A stretch of DNA of 45,200 nucleotides from Bacillus sp. (in: firmicutes) (lineage in GTDB: Bacteria > Bacillota > Bacilli > Bacillales > Salisediminibacteriaceae). The stretch lies in contig PWLM01000149.1 of NCBI GenBank assembly GCA_003560495.1, positions 1-45,200 on the forward strand, written 5' to 3'. The position numbers and the translations under genes are program-made. The notes beneath the pieces were generated by a model. It was not told the DNA's origin. It was given only the letters and a program-made list of their open reading frames with translations, and searched no databases. This document shows, in pieces, positions 1 to 7,642 of the stretch (positions are counted from its first letter, which is position 1; each line of letters opens with the position of its first letter).

Positions 1-1
1 C

Positions 2-1030
2 CCTGGAGATGATGAAATTGAAGGTCGTGAACAGGGACAACAATCTCAAGAAGGTAAAGAGGGTGGCGAACAAGGTGATGAAGGAGAAGGGGGCGATCAG
101 GGCGAAGGTGGACAAGAGCCTCCTGAACCGCCAACGGAAGGTGCTGATGATGGTTTATCAGGAATCCCGGAAGATTTGGAATACAAAAATGTTTGGGGAA
201 AAATCAAGTCAGCATATGAAGGTCAGGTTGGAGAAGGCAAGTTTAAAATGCCTGAAGGAGTAACCAAAGAAAATGAGTTTGAACAACTCATTGGTTTTTT
301 ACAATCCAACCTTGAACCCAACCTTGAAGGTGTACCCGAAGAAGCAAGGGAGATTATTGAACTTCACAGAAAGGGAGAATATGACCCTCAAGAATATTTT
401 CAAAAAAGGTCAGTAGAACAGGGTGGAATAAGAAACCTCCCCGATAAAGAATTTCTGTTTCAAATGTACAAAGCCAGGGATGGTAAATCCGACAAGAACC
501 CTGACGGGCTTACAGACCAGGAAATTCGAGAGGACTTAAATAAACTTTCAAAGCTTGAGCTTCGTGACAAAGCGTTAAATGCGCGTACTGCTGTTAATAG
601 AAACATTCAAGAAAGAAAGCAAAAGGAGGAGCAAGACCGGACTCAAAAAATGCATGAAGCCATTGAGAAGTACGAAACTGAAAGAAGAAAAATTGCCAGC
701 AAAGTTGTGAATCAATTGCAGGGCAAAAAAGAAGCTTTTGGTATTCCGATTCCCGAAGAGGACAAAAAGCAGTTTGATGAGAAAGGTTTTTGGGAAATGG
801 TGAAGCTAAACCCCAAGACAGGTATGAACAAAGTGGCAGAGCTTTTAAGTGACGACAAAGTCCTTTATGAGGTCGCCTATCATTTGTATAAAGGAAACCT
901 GTCGGGTGTGATCTCGGATGCAAAGGAAGGTGTGAAGAAGAACATTCAAGACAAATTAGATCGGACATTAGAACATCAGAAAGGAGGAACAAGGGTCGAG
1001 AAACCTGTCGACCGAAGCAAACTGTATTAG
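2..1030 (+). CDS. Candidate scaffolding / head-assembly protein, 5'-truncated
   Basis: The frame is open from the first codon of the window, so the gene begins upstream and only its C-terminal 342 residues are seen. A TTG at 176 could be read as a start, but the reading frame before it is open and clearly coding, so I do not use it. The first ~55 visible residues are extremely rich in Glu, Gly, Gln and Asp, a disordered acidic tract. The rest is charged and helical, with a likely coiled coil around bases 580-720 (many Glu/Lys/Arg/Gln). The gene ends with TAG 30 bases before the major capsid gene. An acidic, coiled-coil-rich protein directly upstream of a major capsid gene is the usual profile of a phage scaffolding protein. 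That role is inferred from position and composition; I see no family motif. A capsid-associated or internal protein is the alternative. Confidence 0.6.
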   Translation, partial: PGDDEIEGREQGQQSQEGKEGGEQGDEGEGGDQGEGGQEPPEPPTEGADDGLSGIPEDLEYKNVWGKIKSAYEGQVGEGKFKMPEGVTKENEFEQLIGFLQSNLEPNLEGVPEEAREIIELHRKGEYDPQEYFQKRSVEQGGIRNLPDKEFLFQMYKARDGKSDKNPDGLTDQEIREDLNKLSKLELRDKALNARTAVNRNIQERKQKEEQDRTQKMHEAIEKYETERRKIASKVVNQLQGKKEAFGIPIPEEDKKQFDEKGFWEMVKLNPKTGMNKVAELLSDDKVLYEVAYHLYKGNLSGVISDAKEGVKKNIQDKLDRTLEHQKGGTRVEKPVDRSKLY

Positions 1031-1060
1031 TCCGAATCCAAACTTTAAACTTTTTTTAAA

Positions 1061-2476
1061 ATGCGATATTTACCAGGACAACCTACGCACATTGCCCATG
1101 AGAGTATATCAAGTTACTCCCTTATGGCCAATGCGATTGCAGATCCGGATATCCTTCCTACCGTGTTTACCCTTTGGGAGGAAGAGATTACTCCGCTTAC
1201 TTCAATCTTGAATTTGAAGGGGTTGAAATCCAGAGGGCTTTTTGACAATATGAAAGATAACAACTATCGTATTGTTAAATCCAATGTGGTTCAATTCCCC
1301 ATGGAGAATACCAAACTTCGCAAATCCCGCATCGTAAGGTGGGGAAGCGATGCTTACCCGAATGAGCCCGGTTTTATGAACACTCCTTTTTGGATTGTGC
1401 TTGACAACAACTGGCCGGGACCAAAAGAAGTTATCGAGCTTTCTGATAACATTACCAAACTGTACAACTATGACGATGCCATTCCGCAAGAAGTGGTAGA
1501 CGGATATCTTTACAATGTGAAGCTGGTTACCAAAGTCAGGGAATCATCTGTTGATACTGCTCTTTTGGCAACCAACATGGAAGTTGGTGTTGGACAGACC
1601 ATGTACGAACATGACTTCAGTGAAACCGGAACAGAAAAGTACACCTTTGATGCTTGGGGCACCGCCTACATGACTCTTCAAAGGCTCAAGTATTCTTTCT
1701 CCGGTACTGCAGAAGCCATGGGCGAAGGCAAAAAGTGGACAATGCACAATGGAGAGGTTACTTACCTTACCCATGCTGAAAACGAAATGATGAGGCGGGC
1801 AGCCCAATATCATGAGTATCAGTTAATTTTTGGTGAAGGTACTGTTGACCCCGTTGACGGAAAAATCCTCATGAAGGACAGTAAAGGCCGGGATATTATG
1901 GCTGGTGATGGTCTGCTTCATGCAGGTGATGGTGCTTATGAGTACCCATACAACGAGTGGACAATGCCATATCTTGAAAGCATTCTTATGGACCTTGACC
2001 TGCGTGCAGGAAAAGACGGGAAAGTAGAAGCTGTTCTTCTTGGTGGAATGCAGAATCTTGCAGGTTTCAGCAGGCTCATGAGGCGCGAAGGGTTTGTAAC
2101 CCAGAACAACAACGTTGAGGGTTCCGGCCCCGATAAGGGTGTGAACAACACTTACGCTTATTATGAATTTAATGGCGTGAGGCTTATCCCCAGACGTTAC
2201 CGCTTCTTTGACAGTGAGGCAAGGCCCACTATGTATCTGCCCGATGGAACAAGGAAGAGCTCTTACGATGGTCTTGTAGTTCCTCTTGGAATGGATTCCA
2301 AAGGAAACAACCTTGTAGAGCTTATTCAGCTTCGTCCGATGAGAACTGGTACTGTTTCCGGTATCAACAAAGGAGGGGAAATGGCCACCTCTATTGACGG
2401 TGAACACAAGCACGTTCTTTTCCAAACCGGAATTGTAAGCCGTGCAAAGGTTGCCAGGACTTTCAGGCCAATGTAG
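1061..2476 (+). CDS. Major capsid protein (HK97-fold expected)
   Basis: This 471-residue protein starts at ATG 1061 directly after a TTTTTTTAAA leader and ends with TAG. It opens with a conserved-looking N-terminal arm (MRYLPGQPTHIAHESISSYS) and has a mixed alpha/beta composition with many aromatic residues and no membrane segment or enzyme motif. Size, position after the candidate scaffold and before ring-type proteins, and clear translation all match major capsid proteins of crAss-like phages, which are near 490 residues with an HK97 fold. It would form the icosahedral shell. The fold cannot be proved from sequence by eye, and the assignment rests mainly on size and synteny. The portal and terminase genes expected upstream lie outside the window. 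Confidence 0.75.
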   Translation: MRYLPGQPTHIAHESISSYSLMANAIADPDILPTVFTLWEEEITPLTSILNLKGLKSRGLFDNMKDNNYRIVKSNVVQFPMENTKLRKSRIVRWGSDAYPNEPGFMNTPFWIVLDNNWPGPKEVIELSDNITKLYNYDDAIPQEVVDGYLYNVKLVTKVRESSVDTALLATNMEVGVGQTMYEHDFSETGTEKYTFDAWGTAYMTLQRLKYSFSGTAEAMGEGKKWTMHNGEVTYLTHAENEMMRRAAQYHEYQLIFGEGTVDPVDGKILMKDSKGRDIMAGDGLLHAGDGAYEYPYNEWTMPYLESILMDLDLRAGKDGKVEAVLLGGMQNLAGFSRLMRREGFVTQNNNVEGSGPDKGVNNTYAYYEFNGVRLIPRRYRFFDSEARPTMYLPDGTRKSSYDGLVVPLGMDSKGNNLVELIQLRPMRTGTVSGINKGGEMATSIDGEHKHVLFQTGIVSRAKVARTFRPM

Positions 2477-2498
2477 TTTTAAACTAAAAAAGACAAAG

Positions 2499-3524
2499 AT
2501 GAAAAGAGTAGTTAAGCTCATTGCAGTTGACAACAGGTATAAGGGCTCAACCTATCCCTTTATTCCGGTTTATGATATCGGCCTTGGTACTTATCGTACC
2601 GGGCAGCACATAGACCCGAAAGACCCGGATACCCTTGGGAACCTTACACTTGAGGAAATGACTGGAAAAAAAGAGCTTTCCCCAGAAAAAAGAAAAAAGT
2701 TCCCTTATGTTATTGACCCAAAAGCCACTTACAACCTTCACAACGGAATGGAATGGGACCTTACCGTGGATGAAGACGGAAGGTCATTGAATGCCAAAGA
2801 TGTTGCCATTGAACATTTTGTAAGAGCTGAAGGCTGGATGGTTGCACCGCAAAGATCCAAAGTAATACCCCGCAAACATTACTTTTATATCAAGGATGAA
2901 ATCTTTGAAGCAAAAGAGAGAGTTTCCAATTCTGAAATCTCTTACAATGCAGAGAAGTTTGTTCGCGAAGGTCTTACCCCGGAAGGTCTTAGGGATGTTG
3001 GACTTGTCCTTAACTACAAGGTTAAGGAGTTTATCTATGAACCCAACACTACCACGGAGCTTATGCTTAAAGACAAGGTTCTTGAGCTTTGTAAAACGAA
3101 GCCTCAAAAGGTTCTTGAATGTAAAGAGCCTGGAACAGAGGATGACATTTACATTCTCAAGCTTGTCCTTCATGGCTTGATCACTCAAAGAGGTACCGAT
3201 TTTTACGATGGAAGTCGTTTTATCGGAAAAGACCTTGACGATGTGAAAAAAGAAATAAAGCTTGAAGAGAACCGTGCTAAGGTCAGTAAGTGGAACAGAA
3301 TCCTTTCTGAAAAGGAAGGCCGTATGCTGAAAACAAACGAAGAATTATCCGAGAAAGAAAAGGAAAAACTTTCTGATGCGGAGGATGTGTTTGAAAAGCA
3401 TAGCGGTAAATCGTTACAACAGCTTAAAATGCATGCTGGAAAAAAGAAATACCCTAAAGAAGAATGGGAGGATCTTAATGACCAGGAAGCCATGCTTGGG
3501 TATATTGTAAAAAAAGAGAGTTAA
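2499..3524 (+). CDS. Virion-region protein of unknown function, Lys/Glu-rich C-terminus
   Basis: This is a 341-residue protein. I chose ATG 2499, preceded by the A-rich leader ACTAAAAAAGACAAAG. A GTG at 2442 is in frame but lies inside the capsid gene. The N-terminal ~150 residues look globular, with several Tyr/Phe/Pro-containing strands. Residues ~245-335 are strongly charged (repeated Lys-Glu runs) and probably form a long helical or coiled-coil tail. The stop precedes the next gene's ATG by one base, so the two are probably co-translated. I do not recognise a family. Its place between the major capsid and ring-type genes suggests a capsid-associated or head-completion protein, but that is inference only. 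Confidence 0.6.
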   Translation: MKRVVKLIAVDNRYKGSTYPFIPVYDIGLGTYRTGQHIDPKDPDTLGNLTLEEMTGKKELSPEKRKKFPYVIDPKATYNLHNGMEWDLTVDEDGRSLNAKDVAIEHFVRAEGWMVAPQRSKVIPRKHYFYIKDEIFEAKERVSNSEISYNAEKFVREGLTPEGLRDVGLVLNYKVKEFIYEPNTTTELMLKDKVLELCKTKPQKVLECKEPGTEDDIYILKLVLHGLITQRGTDFYDGSRFIGKDLDDVKKEIKLEENRAKVSKWNRILSEKEGRMLKTNEELSEKEKEKLSDAEDVFEKHSGKSLQQLKMHAGKKKYPKEEWEDLNDQEAMLGYIVKKES

Positions 3525-3525
3525 A

Positions 3526-4182
3526 ATGGACTATAAATTATCAACAGCCAAGGAGGTCTATCAGGCGGTGCTTGATGGAATCAAAAAAGAGAGTACTGCC
3601 GTACTTACTCCACCTGCATTCAACAGGTTAATTAATGTTGATGCAATGACTCAGTGGTTAAATGAAAAAGCCCCAAAGGGTGAGTTTGACCAAGATGTTG
3701 TTGATGATTTAAGAAATCTTTTTAAGCAAAGCGATCCTATTGACAAGGAACCTGGCAAATTCTCTTTTGAGCTTCCGAAGGACTATTTTCGATTAAAGGC
3801 TGTCATGTTTAAGCTTGAAATAAAACAGGGTAAGTATAGTGATTGGATTCCTGCTTATCGTATGAGGAGCAATTCTTTTTCTGTTTCCGGGGTAAATCCC
3901 TTCAGGAAACCTAAAAAGACAAGGCTTTATTACATGCAGCAGGGAAACTATATCCTAAACATCCCTGAGACAGAAAACGTGGCAAAGGCTCAGGTCTTTT
4001 ATTATGCAAGGCCAAAGCCCATTGTCTATGACACTGCAGGAATGCACCAGGACGGTAATTTGGAAAAAGAGCAAAAGAAAGAGATAGTAGATATTGCCGT
4101 TAGGATATTCCTTGAAAGGGTAAAAGAGGAAAGATATCAGACACAGCTAACCGAAGAAGCCCTCAAAAATCAAAAATTGTAA
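3526..4182 (+). CDS. Candidate head-tail connector / ring protein
   Basis: This 218-residue protein starts at ATG 3526, one base after the previous stop. The N-terminal half is helical, with the pattern 'TAKEVYQAVLDGIKKEST..LTP..FN..IN...MTQWLNEKAP', which resembles small ring/adaptor proteins of crAss-like phages as I remember them. The middle is beta-rich with a 'FELPKDYFRLK' segment, and the C-terminus is a charged helix that ends in KNQKL. It lacks enzyme motifs and signal sequences. Ring proteins of this kind stack below the portal and connect the head to the short tail. The assignment rests on gene order, size and a remembered family pattern, so it should be treated as provisional. Confidence 0.5.
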   Translation: MDYKLSTAKEVYQAVLDGIKKESTAVLTPPAFNRLINVDAMTQWLNEKAPKGEFDQDVVDDLRNLFKQSDPIDKEPGKFSFELPKDYFRLKAVMFKLEIKQGKYSDWIPAYRMRSNSFSVSGVNPFRKPKKTRLYYMQQGNYILNIPETENVAKAQVFYYARPKPIVYDTAGMHQDGNLEKEQKKEIVDIAVRIFLERVKEERYQTQLTEEALKNQKL

Positions 4183-4201
4183 ATTCTAAAAATAAAATAT
4201 C

Positions 4202-5356
4202 ATGAGTGGACCCGGAAGAGGTGGGAATTTAACCCAACCCTTAAAAAAATTCTTGATAAACGTACCGAGTGCAGACAACCTTGGCGTTTATGAGGATCAA
4301 AATACCGGAGAGAGGATGTTGGTTTTGAAACAAGAAGGCCATGCGATTCCTGCAAACGGAAACGAAGAATATGTTGTTTCACAGCCACAAGACCCCGTTG
4401 CTAAAGTCGTTACTGTACTTCTTTCAAACGTGGCTCCCCTTGATCCGTTGAACTACAACTATGGAGTACATTTGACCCGCAGGGTGCAACATCCCGGAGT
4501 CAACAACTCCAACTTTTTCCCTCACATTAAATATTACGGCTCTGTTCTTCCTGCTGTTGATACTCCGGTCATTTCAAACGCACAGCTTAACGCCATGCGG
4601 GACGAGATTATCAGCCAGGTAAATGCTGACCGTGGATACACCCGGAGGCCGGAACATGAAATGCCCGGTTCTCCTGCCATAGCATCAAGACCTATTCGTC
4701 TTGAAAACTGGGATGCTGCTTCTGCAATGACTCTTGATGGTGTTGTTGTAGCTGCTAATGCTAATATTGAAGGATTTGTTGGTAACATAAATGCAACAGA
4801 AAGGTTTGCTGCTGTTCAAACATCAGCAACAGAAATGACTGTTGTACGTAAGACAATAGAAGATGCTGCTGACTTTCCTGTTTTTGCTGGTACTGCAGGA
4901 ACGATTTCTGCAATTGCAGAAAACAATGGTGAATTTGCTTTTCATCAGCGTTTTGATACAGCTACCTTCGAGGTAACTGTTGAGCCAACTGTTGGAGCGC
5001 AGACTATTTTGCAGAACACCATTTATCCGACCCTTACTTACGAAGATGTTTATCGCATTTTCTCTCACATCCCGAACGATGGTTATTTGAGCCAGATGAG
5101 ACCCGGAGGTGACCAGGTGCTTCCAAACACCCGCTATGTGAAGATCAACATTGATGTTGGTCAGATGCATTATGACCTGCACGGTGCAAGTCATGGGGTT
5201 ATGTTTATGAACGCATGTGAAATTTACATGCCGGAAGATGAGTGGAACAACGCGACTGACCGTTGGGCTGCAGTAGCCGTTGGTCCTCCCCGCAGGATGA
5301 TGGATGCCGGAAACGATGATGACGTGACTGATCTGTTTGATGAGTGGTCACCGTAA
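4202..5356 (+). CDS. Putative capsid-associated or head-decoration protein
   Basis: This 384-residue protein starts at ATG 4202 behind an A-rich leader (CTAAAAATAAAATATC). Residues ~1-120 and ~280-365 read as compact alpha/beta segments. Residues ~165-275 are an Ala/Thr/Val-rich, low-complexity, probably beta-rich insert whose codon use looks more A/T-rich (GCTGCT, GCAACA runs) than the flanks. That suggests an inserted decoration or Ig-like domain exposed on the surface. The C-terminus is acidic (DDDVTDLFDEWSP). It is followed at once by a strong terminator, the only convincing one in the window, implying that high expression ends here, as expected for an abundant structural protein. I do not recognise the family. 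An auxiliary capsid protein, head fibre or large ring protein are all possible. Confidence 0.5.
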   Translation: MSGPGRGGNLTQPLKKFLINVPSADNLGVYEDQNTGERMLVLKQEGHAIPANGNEEYVVSQPQDPVAKVVTVLLSNVAPLDPLNYNYGVHLTRRVQHPGVNNSNFFPHIKYYGSVLPAVDTPVISNAQLNAMRDEIISQVNADRGYTRRPEHEMPGSPAIASRPIRLENWDAASAMTLDGVVVAANANIEGFVGNINATERFAAVQTSATEMTVVRKTIEDAADFPVFAGTAGTISAIAENNGEFAFHQRFDTATFEVTVEPTVGAQTILQNTIYPTLTYEDVYRIFSHIPNDGYLSQMRPGGDQVLPNTRYVKINIDVGQMHYDLHGASHGVMFMNACEIYMPEDEWNNATDRWAAVAVGPPRRMMDAGNDDDVTDLFDEWSP

Positions 5357-5376
5357 TCACTTTTTTCTGTACCTTT

Positions 5377-5412
5377 AAAGGGGAGATGGGATTTTCCCTC
5401 TCCCCTTTTTTT
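5377..5412 (+). terminator. Rho-independent terminator after the 384-aa structural gene
   Basis: The arms AAAGGGGAGATGGG (5377-5390) and CCCTCTCCCCTTT (5396-5408) pair almost perfectly, with one unpaired T on the left side and a short ATTTT-type loop, followed by a run of T. It sits 20 bases after the stop at 5356 and before the ATG at 5428, so it would end or attenuate capsid-region transcription ahead of the connector and tail genes. Confidence 0.9.
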
Positions 5413-5427
5413 TAAAACCCTCTCTTT

Positions 5428-6066
5428 ATGAAAAGCTTCAATGAAATAGTTTGGTCGGTTATTGAATACGTATCAGGGTTTCATGTAACTGACGACAACC
5501 CTTTTGACCCGGAACTGATAGGTCAGAAAGTCCATGATGTAAGAGAAACCCTTATAAGGCAGAACTACCATCAATTCAAAAAAATTGATGATGCCTTTTA
5601 TCAGTTCTTCGAGGTTAATATTGAAGATGCTGCTATTAATAAATCAGGGGATGTTGAGCTAAAGCAGTTTTTTGTAACCTTCCCTGAACTTGTTGTTGGT
5701 GTTGGATGGGAAAACATAAAATACCTTGGCAAAAAGGATATGCTTGAAAAGTATAACCGCAGATCCATGGATGGATTTAATGCCAGGAAAGGCAGGTTCT
5801 GGTCAAGGAATATGGTTGAGTACACCCTTGTTGGCTCTTCAAGGGCTATCATTCACAATGAAAAGCTTGCAGAGGATATTAATATGCTTGCTTTGGTAAA
5901 AAACCCATTAAGTGTTCCCGGAATGGATGGGGATAAACCCTATCCTACCCCTGACAGTCACAAGCTTGAGATGATTGTCAAGCAGGATATATTTCCTTCT
6001 TTGGGAATTAAGCCGGATGAAAAGAATGATTCAAGACATAATTGGGAAGAAATTCAAGGACGATGA
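5428..6066 (+). CDS. Candidate ring / adaptor protein
   Basis: This 212-residue protein starts at ATG 5428 just after the terminator, with the leader TTTTTTTTAAAACCCTCTCTTT. The N-terminal ~45 residues are helical (FNEIVWSVIEYVSGFHVTDD, then '..IGQKVHDVRETLIRQNYH'). This pattern of a helix, an acidic turn, then 'R..LIR' recalls small connector proteins of crAss-like phages. A beta-rich middle follows. The C-terminus is Pro/Asp/Lys-rich and probably extended. The gene overlaps the next by four bases (ATGA at 6063-6066), indicating translational coupling. Function is inferred from position among small head-tail genes. Confidence 0.45.
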   Translation: MKSFNEIVWSVIEYVSGFHVTDDNPFDPELIGQKVHDVRETLIRQNYHQFKKIDDAFYQFFEVNIEDAAINKSGDVELKQFFVTFPELVVGVGWENIKYLGKKDMLEKYNRRSMDGFNARKGRFWSRNMVEYTLVGSSRAIIHNEKLAEDINMLALVKNPLSVPGMDGDKPYPTPDSHKLEMIVKQDIFPSLGIKPDEKNDSRHNWEEIQGR

Positions 6067-6515
6067 AAGAATACTTTACACTAAATATAGCTATTGAAGT
6101 AGCAGGTGAATGGTTTTTGCCTTTTGAGCAATACGAAATCAAGGGATTTATTATGATGCCCTTGGTGCATCACAGGACAAGGGAAGGCTATACCCTGAGA
6201 CAAAAGACTGTTGAAGAAAATCATTTTGTTGTTAAAAAAAACGAAAAGACCATTGCTGTTCCAGCCAGGGCAGGGGCCGTAGTTAATTTTGAAATCCCTG
6301 AAGAATTTGTTAACCGCCACCAGTACCTTTATGATTTGAAAACAGATGGTATTACAGATTATATTAAGGCTGCAGCAAAATATCTGAACATTCAAATCCG
6401 GTTTAGACCGGAGAGTGCTAAATGGTATAGAGATGCCATTAAGAGTGAGAAAAAAGAAACAGGAAAACATACGGTTGGGGAAAATTATGTACAAGAAAAA
6501 AAAGCCAGAGACTAA
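6063..6515 (+). CDS. Small protein of unknown function in the connector gene cluster
   Basis: This is a 150-residue protein. I chose ATG 6063, which overlaps the previous stop as ATGA. A TTG at 6042 is in frame but would lie inside the upstream gene. Residues ~1-100 are beta-rich with alternating hydrophobic residues (VAGEWFLPF, IKGFIMMPLVHH, NHFVVKK), followed by a helical segment and a very basic tail (EKKETGKHTVGENYVQEKKARD). It has no signal peptide or recognised motif. Being wedged between ring-type candidates, it may be a minor head-tail junction protein. I do not recognise it. Confidence 0.5.
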   Translation: MKEYFTLNIAIEVAGEWFLPFEQYEIKGFIMMPLVHHRTREGYTLRQKTVEENHFVVKKNEKTIAVPARAGAVVNFEIPEEFVNRHQYLYDLKTDGITDYIKAAAKYLNIQIRFRPESAKWYRDAIKSEKKETGKHTVGENYVQEKKARD

Positions 6516-7044
6516 GAAATACCAAACCAAAGACCTTATTGAGCTATCTGATGAGTTTTACTTTAATAGGGATTTTGACAGTTGGAAAGAAGTTTTTTAT
6601 AACTCTTTACAAGGCAATATGCATCATTATGGGAAAAAACATTATACCTATGAGCAAATTGCTAAGCGTTTTCCTAAGAAAATTATTGAGGTATTTCTTG
6701 ATCTACTATGCAAAGACCTTATCGAAAACGAAACAGAATTCATCTTCAACCCCAGGGCAAAAGAATTCAACCGATACGGATTGAAGATGGGTTACATCAA
6801 AAAGGCAAATCCCAAAAAGTACCATAAAAACACAAGATTCAAATATTCATTTGCGGGTGTTCAGTACATTTTAAGGGTTATACAACCCATACACCTGATG
6901 AGAAACGATGAAATGAAGCTTGCAAGGTTTGATAAAAAATACAGAGAAATGGTGATAAAAGAGCTAAAGAAAGGGAGAAGATACTTTAATTCTTACAAAG
7001 AAAAAATCTTACATAAGTCATGGATGCAAAATACACAACCGTAG
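6487..7044 (+). CDS. Basic protein, possible IHF/HU-like DNA-bending protein
   Basis: This is a 185-residue, strongly basic protein. I chose ATG 6487 (MYKKKKPETKKYQTK), which overlaps the previous gene by 29 bases. A GTG at 6415 would overlap by ~100 bases and is less likely. Residues ~45-95 read 'YTYEQIAKRFPKKIIEVFLDLLCKDL' followed by a hydrophobic/acidic turn and 'GLKMGYIKK'. This resembles the helix-helix-strand start of IHF/HU proteins (sequence-specific start helices, a hydrophobic dimer helix, then 'leG..i.l...G.f'). crAss-like phages carry an IHF-like gene near the tail block, which supports the idea. The resemblance is weak, and an unrelated basic head-tail protein is equally possible. 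Confidence 0.4.
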   Translation: MYKKKKPETKKYQTKDLIELSDEFYFNRDFDSWKEVFYNSLQGNMHHYGKKHYTYEQIAKRFPKKIIEVFLDLLCKDLIENETEFIFNPRAKEFNRYGLKMGYIKKANPKKYHKNTRFKYSFAGVQYILRVIQPIHLMRNDEMKLARFDKKYREMVIKELKKGRRYFNSYKEKILHKSWMQNTQP

Positions 7045-7640
7045 ATGAAGTTCATTCCCGGCTCACTTCCTTAATCAAGGGAAAGCAAGTAAACAAGGGA
7101 GACATTTTGGAGTGGTCAGTTGAATGTGAAGCAGAATTTATTCAGGACTACTCCTATTTTGTTAAGTACCTGAAGACAAAACTTCCCGTCAGGGACCTTA
7201 TGGCAAGGGTTCCTTTTTTCAAAGCAAGGATTCTTGACGTTTATGAAGACCCGGATGATAGAAGCAGCCGGGTAAATTATTATGATAACGGAAGGTATCT
7301 TATCCTGGGAAGCGAATATCGAAAAGACCATGTTTATGTGAACTTTATTGGCCTTCCCATTGACCAGGAGACAGGCATTCCCCTTATTAAAAGAAATCAT
7401 GTTGAGGCTTGTGTAAGGCATGTCATGGTGAATATGTATGAAGAAGACTACCTGAATAATAAAATTGACCAAAACAGGTGGAACTATTTGCTTGAAAGAA
7501 GACTTAATGCTGTTAGGGCAGCACAGTCAGACTTTTCAGACCTTGACAAGCATGACCTAAACAAAATAAAAATTATTACAATGAGTTTTGTCCCACCTAT
7601 TATTTGGGATTCATTTACACATGAAGAATTGGGAGGATAA
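7020..7640 (+). CDS. Candidate tail-tube/ring protein of the connector
   Basis: This 206-residue protein starts at ATG 7020 and overlaps the previous gene by 25 bases in another frame. A helical N-terminus is followed by a beta-rich middle with 'YYDNGRYLILG' and 'YVNFIGLPIDQETGIPLIKRNHVEA', then a helical segment with Met/Tyr/Glu. The 'VNF.G.P.D..G.P.I....' stretch leading into a helix is typical of tail-tubular/head-tail connector proteins of podoviruses as I recall the family. It lies directly upstream of the muzzle gene, as ring 1-type proteins do in crAss-like genomes. Its 3' end carries a GGAGG (7632-7636) seven bases before the next ATG, a rare Shine-Dalgarno-like element in this window. 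Confidence 0.5.
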   Translation: MDAKYTTVDEVHSRLTSLIKGKQVNKGDILEWSVECEAEFIQDYSYFVKYLKTKLPVRDLMARVPFFKARILDVYEDPDDRSSRVNYYDNGRYLILGSEYRKDHVYVNFIGLPIDQETGIPLIKRNHVEACVRHVMVNMYEEDYLNNKIDQNRWNYLLERRLNAVRAAQSDFSDLDKHDLNKIKIITMSFVPPIIWDSFTHEELGG

Positions 7641-7642
7641 AA

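Noticed and set aside
176-178. TTG as start of the first gene
   Set aside because: The same frame is open and coding-like back to base 2, so the gene is truncated by the window and starts upstream.
9-263. An 84-residue reading frame at the window start
   Set aside because: It is Lys/Arg/Met-rich in a shifted frame over the acidic coding tract of the candidate scaffold. The frame beginning at base 2 is open and continuous with the downstream gene.
594-992. Minus-strand frames opposite the structural genes, including longer ones such as 1823-2533
   Set aside because: They are all antisense to well-supported genes, have no suitable leaders, and show Cys/Phe/Ser-rich compositions typical of complementary-strand shadows.
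2442-2498. GTG start overlapping the capsid gene for the 341-residue protein
   Set aside because: The sequence before 2499 duplicates capsid coding in another frame, while ATG 2499 has a normal A-rich leader.
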